From positions 29,121,598 to 29,185,597 of the forward strand of contig OZ022580.1 in assembly GCA_963669155.1 (NCBI GenBank): a DNA stretch of 64,000 nucleotides, in the 5' to 3' direction. The notes below the pieces were generated by a model. The model ran no database searches, had not been told where the DNA came from, and saw nothing but the letters and a program-made list of their open reading frames with translations. A program made the position numbers and the translations under genes. Source of the DNA: Arbacia lixula (Eukaryota; Echinodermata; Echinoidea; Arbacioida; Arbaciidae). Below are positions 27,501 through 40,400 of the stretch, piece after piece (position 1 is the stretch's first letter; each line of letters begins with the position of its first letter).

Positions 27501-30500
27501 GTAAGTAGTTGAAGTAACCTTAAAAAATGGCTTTCACAGGGGGATAGATGGATAAAAGAACAGGGGAAGGAGGATTACTTTGATAGCGGTCCGACTGATG
27601 ACGGGTCTGTTTATTACGAGGTGCAGCTCATATACCTTTTCTATATTCATTTCAAAGTACCTCCATCTTTATTATTTTTTAAAAATGAAATTCCTTTTTC
27701 AGTCATCATGATTTAGGAGTAATAATTTGCTTCGTTCTTTTAAGTTATTCAATTGTCATTTCCTATTTAGATATTAACGAATGTGATTCTGACCCTTGTG
27801 AGAATGGAGCTACGTGCACTGACGAAGTGAATGGCTATACATGCACATGTGTGCTGGGTTATACTGGGACCAACTGTACCACAGGCATGTTGATGTGTTA
27901 TATTAATTCATATTACTGCTGCATACCTTGCACTGGATGTTGCGATCCATGATTTTTTTTTATACAATATGGACACACAATGCGTAATGGACCTTCATAA
28001 TAGCTATGTAATTTGAGAAGATTAATGCATTCTGTATATTAATTTTAAAGTATCATTTTTGTTCATGCAGAAAACTTTCTTCGGTCATTCAATTTAGTAG
28101 TAATGATTTTGGTTTGTTTATTTGAGTTACGCTTTTTTAATTTCCTCTAGATATTAACGATTGTGATCCTGACCCTTGTGAGAATGGAGCTACCTGCACC
28201 GACGAAGTGGGTGGCTTTACATGCACATGTGCGCTGGGTTATACTGGGACCAACTGTGAGACAGGCATGTTGATCCCTGACTTCTGTTTGTTAGACAATA
28301 TGGAAGTAAAAAAAGAAATGTAAACTATGGGCATAGAGTTGGACAGTTGAGATTTAGAATTAGGGGCATGAACGATATGAAAATAGCTTTGACAAGTTCC
28401 CTTCGACAGGAAAGATGGATAGGAAAAGAAGGAGGGGAAGGAGGAGGATTACTTGAATAGCGGCCTGACTGACTGATTAGAAATTTAAGAATCTGTTTTA
28501 GCATCAAGTGTAACTGATAGGAAGAGATCATTTTGTGATCACTTATCTGACAGGATATGGCGCTTTGATATGTAGAGACAGCACATAATGAGTCCTTATG
28601 TACGTATCAATAACACCTGGATGAGAAATATTTCTTTATTCCTTGCAAAGTATCCTTATCCTTTTTATAAATGAAATACCCTTTTCAGTCATCGTGATTT
28701 CGTAGTAATAATTCGGCTTTGCCTATTCGAGTTATTCAATATTCCTTTTCTCTAGATATTAACAATTGTGATCCTGACCCTTGTGAGAATGGAGCTACGT
28801 GCACCAACGAACTGAATGGCTATACATGCACGTGTGTGCTGGGCTATACTGGGACTAACTGTGAGACAGGCATGTTGATGTGTTATACTTATTCATATTA
28901 CTCCTGCCTACCTTGTAGCAGACGGTGGGATCCCTGACTTCTGTTTGTTAGACAATACGGAAATAAAAAAGAGATTTAAAACATAGGCATAGAGTTTAAT
29001 AGACAGTTAAGATTTAGAATTAGGGCGCGAACAATATGAAAGAGAGTTGTAGCATTTTGTGATCGCCTATCTGACAGGATATGAATACGATTTGCATACA
29101 TAACGAAAATGGTCTATTGCCGTGACAATATGCTCATATGACGACACTACTACTCTATGGAGGCTTTTGAACATTTTAATTGAATGCTGAAGCTGACGCA
29201 TTTATAAGATAAAATTTGATGCTTCGCATCAATTCCCGTTGTCAGAGAAAACAAATACATTTACAAGTAATGAGAAAATTTAAGTGAGGTTACGTTTTTT
29301 CTCTTCCCAAGAAGAAGTATGTGCGTCCTCGCCATGTCAAAATGGCGCCACCTGCATCGACGATGTGAACAGATATTCCTGCACGTGTGCACCCGGCTAC
29401 AATGGGACTTATTGTGAAGCAGGCATGTTACTATTCCATTTATGTTAATAAAATATTTGCAAATAGTAGTGATGTAAAACTACAGATAGTGGTGGTTAGG
29501 AGGAAGATCATTACTTTATCTCTTTAACAATAATCACGTTAACAATAATATGATTCTTACTGCAAAAAAGGATGAATACACAAAGAGAATGTGCATAATT
29601 TTTAATATTGTTTTTGATATACATTATAGCAATAGGAAACTAGCTGTTATGGAAATATCAGGAACATAACTTGCAGTGAATCGACCACTCTCATGTGAGT
29701 TGATGTATTTTCTTGCCACTAGATATTGACGAATGCGCGTCCTACCCATGTCAAAATGGCGCCACCTGCACCGATGAAGAAAACAGATTTACGTGCACGT
29801 GTGTACCTGGCTTCACTGACACGTATTGTACTCTGGGTATGTTCCCTTAATTATGCTTTTTTTCAGATCACAAAATAACCTAATAATACTTTGCCTGTCT
29901 TCACCGAAAATGCTTTTATGATAGGTAAAACGTTAAAAATACGAATTAGGAAAGTACACATATATTCAATTATCGTAAACATATTTTCAGAAATCACAAC
30001 AATTATCATTAATATGAAATTGCCTCTAGAAATGATATTTTTGTCAGAGAGTATGCAGAAATACCAATAGTGAGATCGGAGACCAGCCGGGCGTGCGGGT
30101 CTTCACCAAACCAGGAGGGAGGGGGAGGGGGGAGTAGTGATGTGGTTTTTTTTTCTAACGTAATTGTGAGTTGAAAAGTGCAGTTACGTAGTATCACTAC
30201 AGTTTGATACATTGTAGTTAGGCAATTTTGGCCATGTCTGGCAAGCTGTAAAGGCTTGAGAAGAAGGTTGCTGGAGGTGTGAGCGTGTGAGCGTGTGAGA
30301 GGAGCGCCTAATGCGGGAGACTTGGCATGTCTGGACTATGAACTATCAGCACAGGTGTATCAGCTAATGATTGGCGTTATGTGTGCTCACATCTTTTGTT
30401 TCCATAGATATTGACGAGTGCGCGTCCAACCCATGTTTAAATGGCGCCACCTGCAACGATACAGTAAATGGATATACTTGCACATGTGCGCCCGGCTTCA

Positions 30501-31306
30501 TTGGGATTGATTGTAGCGTAGGTATGTTCTGCATCTCTTCGTTGTGACAAAAAGTGACAGTTTTCCAATACTTGAACATGACGAAAGAAAGTGAACATTA
30601 CAGATAATGTGAGCATTACGGGAGTCTTTGTCGTGCATCATTAGATTGGGCTACCTGTACCTAGCATAAACATCTTTATATTTCCTTTGTGTCTGTCACA
30701 GATCTGTGCACAGACAGGTGCCAACATGGTGGAACGTGCATCCCTCTACTTGGTGATGCAAGTTGTGCATGCCCTCCAGAGTATACAGGGAGCCAGTGTG
30801 AGGAAGGTAATATGAATTATGGATTGTGGATATTGCAAGCAGCCTTTATGTATGCGTTTTTGATACATATAATGTGATTACACCGTAAATAGAAGATGAG
30901 ATCACATATGACAAAAAACGAAATTTTCGTACGAAGAAAATCCTGAGGGCTTAAACGGCATATACTGTACTGGGAAGGTAAAAAAGCCTTCAAAATGTAA
31001 TTGTTAGCAATCTTCTTGCTAATGGCCTTAAATTCATGTATTGTCTATTTTAGAAGCTTGCTGAAAGTTATTTGCCCTCAAATGATCCACACATGGAGTA
31101 ATTAATGATTAAATCCATTTTGAGGATTTTTGATTTAACCACTCATTACTCCAAATGTAGATCATTTGAGGGCAAATCTTTTTCAGCAAGCTTCTAAAAT
31201 AGACAATACATGAGTTTAAGACAATTAGCAAGAAGATTGCTAACAATTACATTTTGAAAGCTTTTTGACTTCCCAGTACAGTATATGACCTTTATATACA
31301 CACACA

Positions 31307-31375
<69 letters not shown>

Positions 31376-31382
31376 CCTTTAA

Positions 31383-31444
<62 letters not shown>

Positions 31445-34400
31445 TACTACTAATTCGAGGGCATGCATAGGCTTCAGCCTATGCCATATCGGGTTCCATG
31501 AACATAGTTGCACCTCCAGACCTGTCTATCCATCATGGCTGTCCTGAGCTCACTAACGCTATCAAGGCCAGTGTCATTCTTTAGTACGCTAATGTAAGTG
31601 GCCCGACTTCTCCCTCTTCTTGCATTACCCTGTTTAGGCTCCCAGGGTGTGAGGGGAATAGCAGATAGTTCAGGGTGTCTCACACAGTGTCCCGCTATTT
31701 TCATTCTCCTCTTACGCACTTTGATAGATACTTTTGGTAGACCACCATATAAATTGACATTTCGTATGAAGTCACACCAAGACACATTAAGAGCTATCCT
31801 AAGCATACGTGTGTACACTCCATCCAGTGCTTTCTCTTGTTGGGCTGTGAGTGTCCACGTCTCTGCTCCATAGAGCAGGACAGATTCAACTGTTGCAACA
31901 AAAAGCCGGCGTTTTATGTCATCTTTAATTTGGGACTTCCAAACATTTCTCATACTATGTATATATATGTGTGTATGTGTGTGTATGTGTGTATTCTTTA
32001 TTTCAGTATATGATCCGTGCAACTACCCCAACGACTGTAGTGGTATACGTATCTGTGTCAGCAACCTGACGACATTAACATACACCTGTATCTGCCCTGA
32101 TGAGTACACCATGGACCAATCGACAGGCTTCTGTGTGGAGATTGACAAATGCGCGGAGCCGACACTCAATGACTGTGATGAGAATGCACTCTGCTACCAG
32201 AGTGGCACCTCGTACACCTGCGTTTGTGCTTCCGGGTTCACTGGGGATGGGACCTCATGTGAAGGTAAGTATTCATCTTGAATCTTGTGTCTCGTTTATC
32301 GTATGGTACTGTGCCGTCATTGCCATTTGGTTGTGTTTCTGCACCAATGATATGCACTGTATGAAAAGCATCGACCTCCTTAATATACTTCTTCAAACTG
32401 AACGTAGATATTCCAACTGCCGAAAATATGTTATCATAGTTGTGTTTTCTTCATAAAGAGATACCTCGATAGCAAATACATAATTTGTATTATTGCTGTA
32501 ATTGCATATCCTATTCCTTTATCATTCCCCCTCCCTTCCCCGAAAAAATGAAAATAAGAAAATTAAATGAATAAATAAATGATAAGTCATAAGTAATAAT
32601 AATGAATATAATAACAATGAAAGATAAAAAGAATAATTATTATCTATTTACGTGACATGTGTGAATGATTCTACAAGGAATTCACACATATCTTACCGCA
32701 CCAGTTTATCTGGTATACAAAGGATTAATTTGTACTTCCATACCAAATGCAGTGGACCAGCAGCCGTGCGACGCCAGTCCCTGTCTTCACGGCGCATGTG
32801 CGAACGGATTAGATGGCAGCTTTGACTGCACGTGTGACGAACAATACGAGGGCGAATTGTGCAACGTCAAGAAAGATCCTATTCGTAAGTTCCGTTGAAT
32901 AATTCCAATTTTTGGTATTTAAGCTAACTTGTGTTTCTATCATTTCATAAATCTGCTCGAAATTATTCTTTATTAATATCAACATGTATAAACAAGATCG
33001 AATATCATTAGTGTATTTTCAGAAAGAATTTGAAATTTTACTGTGACATTGAAAAATACTTTATTCCAAATTTGATACGCTCGTCCTATATTTGTACACA
33101 ACTGGAGATATGTACAACTTCTTTGATAGATGTAATTCTTTCTTTTCTCCCTCTGCAATGATTCATTTTTCCTATGTATTGATCCATTCAACTTCAATAA
33201 ACATGCTTTATCAGTCCTGCCCTATATGAAATGTTTTGATAATTATTTGATGAACCTCTCTATGAAAGAAAAACGGTTCCCTTGAAGGTTTATATTTCCA
33301 TGATGCCTTTGAGTTTTCCATATTCTCTGCGTGCAATATATTCCCTTGTTTAATATGTTTGTACTGTCCGTAGACATGAGATAATCATTAAAACGGAGTA
33401 GTGTATCGACAATTATGATATTTTTAGTGTCCTTTCTGTAATATCGTACGATACATATACATTCAAGAGTGGGACCCGCTTTTGGTAATGTCAGATAATT
33501 ATGTGTCATTCATTGTTAGGGACGTTCGTATAGATATTGAACCCCTAAAAAAAATATAATTTAATCGTCGAGTATAAAAATATAGGAGGTTCTTCTCTAA
33601 ATCAGGATATCCATGTTTGTATTGAGGAGAAAGGTGTGGATTATTCATTTCAATGCTCACAAACAACAAGAGATGTCCAATTTTTCTATCTGCATATTTA
33701 TGTTGATCAGGTGGATACATTTGCGTTGCGCTGTATTTTTTTAGTTTAATTAGGGGATAGAAATCGGGCCAACATACTACTTACGTGACGTATGATCAAG
33801 TTAGATCTCTTGATGTAACATGCTATTGTAACGTACATAACATTTTAAGTACAAACTATTGAATTGTTATTTAATCATATTGGGTAGAAGCTTTTGTAGC
33901 ACCTATCTACCAAGCTCGCATTAACTCTTCATGTGATGTGTGTGGATTATTTCACCAGTAATGCGCGCAATTCATATCGAACTGCATTTTATCTGGCAAA
34001 GTAAGGCTTAAATGTCGAAGACATGCAAATATATTACGCGTCGATTTCCTACTTGATAAACATTTCCACACTAGTGCAAGTCAGTGTCACAACCTCGCCC
34101 GAAAGTCAGACTGTCGCAACCGCCCAGCGAGTTGAACTGAAGTGTGGATTTGAGAATGTCGTTCAGTTCTGGTGGGAGAAAGATGAAGCTAAAATCCAAG
34201 GAACCGACAACCAGAATACCTACGTCATCCTGTCGACCAGACCCCTGGACATCGGGTACTATCGCTGCTACGGGGAAGGCAATCCAAAGGGAGGAGGCAC
34301 GGCCACGACTAAAGCAGCTTCGATTTACATTCAAGGTACATTCAAATTTTGTTATATAACATTGTTTAGAAATGGTCTTTTAAAGAAGGAAATCAGAAGA

Positions 34401-37400
34401 GCATTTCCCCCTTAATTGTCTACGAAACATAGAAGTGAAAATCCAAAAAATGGAAACGGATCTTTCAGTATGCCTTTCATCATTGGATTTCTCCTTGCCC
34501 AGATCTGTCCAATGTAGTTATTACTGGCGCCAGATTCAACTACAGCGTGGGCACACCCCAAGATTTGTTGGATTCATCCACAGCTACGTATCAGGAAACT
34601 ATGAACCAGGTCACCATGTTTGTAAGTACTCATGTCATGGCCTTTTGGAGTGTTTGTTGCCTCGAGTTGGACGAATTGCCACTGACTTGTTTGTATAGTA
34701 ATCAGATAAACAAGTATGTACAGCCCCGTCACTTAGATGTCATATTGCATGGATTTGGTTACCTCAATTTCACTTTCGCAGAAATGTTGTTCAAAGGTTC
34801 AACAAACGTTAGGTGAGGATCAACTCCAGTTTAACGGATCGATACCTAATAATCCTCATTCGTGAATATAGATCCATTGAACACTGGTATCTTTAACGTC
34901 TTTCATTAACTGGTTGTGATAAATGATGTCAAATTCATTCAACCTGATCAGGTTGCGTGCAGTTCGAGTTGTTTTTCAGCTGCTGCCGCAATTTAAAATT
35001 TCGATTAGATTAATTGTCCCAATGATAATATGATTTTGCCAATGCGTAAATCAGCTCTTGATATGTCATCAAAATAGAAGACAAACGAGTTTGCGGATAA
35101 AATGTTGCAATCACTTACTGACAATTTATATGGATATGGTACCAGGGTCACATTTTATATCATGAGCTTTAAATTATTATATTGTGAATTACCTATGAAA
35201 TCAAAACACAGGTTCAATCCCTTTTCTTTGAGAATGCGTACACCTTTTAAAAGACTTTCTAGAAGAGTCATTGAGAAGATCTTGCATAATTGGGTTGTAA
35301 TCTAGTTGCAAAACGGCTTACCAAACACGGACGGTGTTGGTAATACACCGATGTCTGTGGTCGTTACGGACTTGCGGCCCGGAAGTGTCATTGCGGACTT
35401 CAACGTCTTCGTGGAAGACACAGAGACGTCTCCGTTTGTCCTCCAAGACCTCGTCACCTCCTCCATGCAGCAGCTCGGGAGCCAAACGGGACTACTCGAT
35501 ACGACTCAAATCACAATCAACAGCACATGTGAGTTTAACGTTATGCTTTAGGGCAATTATGATGTTAGATCGCGTAATTTGGCCTGCGAGCCACGAAATG
35601 CCATTATTTTTTACGGTTGTTTTTATCCAAATTGTAGGTTTGTATGATTCTCGCTTACGTGGCTACGCATGTATTGGCCAGAGCTTGTCTTCTGGACAAG
35701 TGGTCTCCTTGACAGGTGCTGGTTAATGCATAGCTTTGAAATAGATATATTCATGTTATGTTGTCTCCTTTCAATGGTAGTAGACGAGATTCAAAGAGCT
35801 TCAGAGCTCGTCACTGGTACTAGAACTATCTGATATCAACCGGTGAACTGTATAATGCTCGTTGGAATCGGGTATAGCGGGAGTACTACCATGCGTTAAC
35901 TAGGTGTTAGTGACATCCATTATTGATGTTCTCTCTATTATATTTGGGAATTTTCGTTTAGCAATCTGTCAGCCCACGGAGTGGACATCTCCATTTGGGC
36001 GCGTGTCATTTGGCGAGGGAGCTATTGGATCCTGGGCCAATTCTACCGGAATTACATGTCCTTTCAACACGACAAATGGTTAGACTACTTATGACTTTCT
36101 TGGTATCGCAACTTTTGTTTTAAATATTTGTTGTTCTTATTCTTCGCCCCCTTTTTCTATCAAATATATTTTTCAATTCTCCGTCTATTCTCTCGGAAAA
36201 AAAAAATCATATCACATGTATGAATGTTTTCATGAAACAAATGGTACGTTTTATTATTTATTTTATGGCCTATGAATATGCAAGCCTTGCTCATTGTGTA
36301 GACTTCCTCCACAAACTTCAAGATACTCTGTACTCTGTATATTATCGCACTTTGTTTTGAAAATTATGTTCCTGTCATCCTTTTGGGAGATGTGGAAAAA
36401 ACACATTCACTACACGAATATATCTACATGTGAAAGATTTTAAAATTAACATCAGGAACCTGGTGTGGATTAGTAAGGATATAATGGAGACGGATATTAA
36501 TCTTACATGTTGTGTTTTGTTGCTGTTGTTAAATCTCCCCAAAGCTTACCAACCCGCTGGCAGGGCGCAGTGTTTGGGAGACAGAATCAGCTACGCTCAA
36601 TGGCAGCCCGAAGACAACTGTGGACCATTTCGTGACGTCACAGAACTGCTGACAGAAATCGAAGAGGTGTTGAATTGATTGAATGTTACATTGAAGAATG
36701 ATTGAAACTTTCATTAGCATGATATATTAAGACAATTGCCCGATGTCTGAATTGACGTACATTAACACCACGCAGATTAAACCTATATTAACCATTGTAT
36801 ACCATGATGAGATTTAGTCTCCTACCTGTTGAGCCGTATCCAAGAATATTTCAAGAAATGGATACCCATCCCTTTAAACGAGGTTGAGTGGCACCACTAA
36901 ATATTCATGACTGGCAGCTGCTCTCAACAATATGACTCATACGCGATTGCGTCATGTCCACCTGGATTTTACAATAGGTTATGCTTATTCCTAAACATAC
37001 ATACATTACCTATTGATTTACCACAATGGAGGCTCCTTTCCTGTAAATTTTCCATGGATGCTTAAATGGAAGATGGGACAGCTGTTAATGTAAATCTACA
37101 AACTTTGGCCAGATGGCAAGGCCAATGTTGGACATGGTGGTGGTAGCCATGTTAGCCATTTCTATTCCATATTTCACTCTTGTCGCCATTCCCAGGTGCC
37201 CATTACCAACGAGACCATATCACTGGTAACGGAGCAGGTGGAAATCATCACAGAGAACACAGACCAAATCACCTCCAGTGCCATCACCGTCGTCTCCAAT
37301 ATCGCCTCAAACATCGCCACGCAAGGATTAACCAGCACCCAGGTACGAGCATTGGTGATAATGTCTGAGTGAACAAAGTGGAAATGTGGACAAATTACAA

Positions 37401-40400
37401 CGTACAACATCAGAAGGGTTATACAAATGTAATACACGTTCTTTCAATATGTTGCTTGACATAAAAGAGCAAATTCTGGCAAAGCTTGATGGAAATCAGG
37501 TGACCAATAAGGCCCACCGAAGAACAAAAACGGTGACAAATGGATTTATATATTCTTAGAAAAGAGCTTTTTATATTGTTCTTCATAATGAGTAATGAAT
37601 GCAAGGAACAAAAATTCGTTTATTTGATTAATTAGAAAGCCATGTGAATATGTTTTTATTTTAATTGAAAGAATTTATGACTTTTTTTGTGTATGTAGGT
37701 TACAACGTCTGTGACGAGCATTATAAGTAATATCGCCCAAGTCGACATGAACGAGCTGCAAGCCGCGGAGGAGGAGGATAACTCCATCTCGAAGATCGTT
37801 GAGGTCTTCGAAGAGCAGCTCAACAATGTGGAGGTTGAGGAAGGCGAACCCTTCAAAATTGCTGAGGAGAACATCGCCGTGCAGGTAGCGTTCCTGGTGT
37901 TATCAGGGCAATAGAGCACCGAAGTGCACATTGCTATGCAGGTTTCTGGTTATAAACCACGCCAGTTAAGATGTCTAAGAGATTAATGTCGGGCACTGCT
38001 AGTGAGAGTCAACATGGCTTGGCCTGCGTCCTCGATCTAGAATCAGTTGTCTTGGCAACATGCTCATGTAACGTCACACTTCTATACTCTTTATGACTGG
38101 CATGAACATGATGGAGGCTTGGTTTAATTTGGAGTGTGTCAAAATTTAGATTTATGTCACATATACATTAACATGGCGAAGAACAAGGGGAGCGGTAGAC
38201 ATACAGAGCAATAACAAAACACTTTGGATGACAATAATAGGAAAAACACGTATGCCTCTGTGCACCTGGCGCTGTACTCACACTATACACACTGTGACTG
38301 AGTACAGTCCTAAAGTGAAAATCCTCGCATATAAGTGTGATTGAGATGCGTAAATGTCACACAATGATACAAACAAACCTGTTATAACAATAATATAAAA
38401 TATAATAATGTATGGTATAATAATGGTATGTTTTATTTATACTGGTACCTTACAGTATATTTCTATGATTTCAATAAAACTGTAAAAAACAATGCAATTG
38501 GGCTCCGGCCGCCAACAAGTAATTTCAATAAAATGCTATTGAATTAAAAAAGAAAAAAATATTTGTTACATTCAGACTGCTATCATAACTTGCTCATGAC
38601 TGTGCAATTCAGTTTATGCGTGCAACAAGTCACGTTATGAACCCTAAACGTGTCACTTGTGGATTATCTCTCCATTAATACACTACTTCCAAAGAGTAGC
38701 ACACTGTCTGATACACAAAGGGTTACACCGTTGAATTAAAACATATATATTACCAAAGGTTCAGAGCATACCTACTCAAGAGCTAGAGCAGGGTCTGGTC
38801 CTGTCTGTGTCTGGTGACGGCTCCTCCGATCTCTCTGGGACCAACATCACTTCAGGGTCCCATGTGACAGACCAGCGCGACACGGCATCGACATTAATCG
38901 CACAGGTGCGCCGTTTATCTCCTCCCCTCATCAATCAACATTCACTCTCGCATTTCAAGATTTAAGAGAAAAGAACACTGAAATCGGACGCTTCATTTCT
39001 TAACATCAGGTCTGTTATTTTGATGTGAAAAACAGAACCTGTTTCTTTTCTCCCCTCGTCATTCACCCTTCACTCCTGCCTTTTATTTCGAAGAAGATTT
39101 AAAAACAAACAAACACTGAAATCGAACATTTTGCTGTGAAAAGAAAAATATATTTATTCACTCTTCGTTTTTGCCCTCTTGACTTTACCTTCGCTCCAAA
39201 CATGTTTTGAGAAGGAGGCAAGAAGACAATAAGAAATAGTGTTTGCCTGTCTGGAACGTGAACATGAAAACAAAATGTGTCAAATTGAACTGAATTGATT
39301 TGAAAGATAATAAAGGATTTTGTATTATTTCAATGTAGTTCCCTGTCAATTCATCTTTATGTGTAAATTTACATATGCATGTACATATATAACAGAACGA
39401 TGTAAATGATTGTAGGTGAACATCCCACCTGACGTCATGGGGACTGGAGGGAACGAGAATGGGAGCAGCATCCGCATCATCTTCACCATCTTCGCCACGC
39501 CCTCTCTCTTCATCTCGCGATCACTGCAGAATTTCAGTGGGGAGAATGACGATGTGAATCGCACAGCCAACACCCCCGTGATCGCGCTGAGTGTCGGTGG
39601 GGTGGTGGTGGAAAACCTCCAAGAGCCCGTCAACCTCACGTTCACAGCATTGGAGGTAATCCTAGCCTCGCTTGATTTGTTGAACCCTCTCATTCCCATC
39701 GGCATGAAGATGTGTACAAACTCAGGATTTTCAATTAGTGGAATTGTGATGGTTAACACTATATGTGTCGGACAAAATGTTGATGTATCGGATTCATTTG
39801 TACAAAGGGTACAGAGTGTGAATAAGGTATCGCTCATAGTGCAGTCTGTAAATTGAATAAAGGACACTTTTGCCAACTCATGATGTTCATGGTATTCATG
39901 CAATAAAATGGAAAGCCCTAGGAACGATGAAATGCAAGAATATATCCTTGCACACACTATGTGCACCATATCCACTTGGTGTATTGCTGACTGACGCTGT
40001 GTCAGACTGATCATATCATTCATCGTTTGAGATAAAAACATGTGTGGATTGTTCGTTTCTGCATGTCGTCAAAAGTTTGAACTTGTAACTTAAGTTTCGA
40101 AACCACTGTTCTCCAACGTCTTTCTCATTAAAGCGACTACACATTGTATCTATCTCAATGAATTATCACTGTAAGATCTATTTAATAGACTGATGCTTTC
40201 ATTGTTAATCGACTTAATTCTCTCCATTGTTTGAAACGCTCGCATGCTGTCTTATTTTAACGTAAACATTTTATCATATACTTTTAAATTGGGTGACAGA
40301 AAGAATACTGGTTACCAGGTAATGTTGATGTTAGAAAACAGATGGCAGGAGTTTGGAGGGAAAACAACGAGACGAAAACACGTTTTTTTTTTTTACAAGA

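Larger units (their letters stand above)
19500..29080 (+). repeat. Tandem array of EGF-exon units (about 0.4-1 kb each)
   Basis: Each unit holds a 114-nt EGF exon and an intron with recurring phrases: gcatgttgatgtgttatatt after the exon, then a block with cagcacataatgagtcttta, then taccttt...attcc and a stretch ending ttcatttgagttattcaatt before the next acceptor. Ten intact and three dead exons are visible. Units differ mainly by intron deletions. Confidence 0.9.

Noticed and set aside
31290..31442. CRISPR-like or satellite array
   Set aside because: Only CA/TA simple repeats; no spacers, and the DNA is animal nuclear DNA.
37180..37368. 62-codon frame overlapping the GAIN-A exon
   Set aside because: Out-of-frame shadow of exon 37196-37342, which has proper splice sites and continues the domain.
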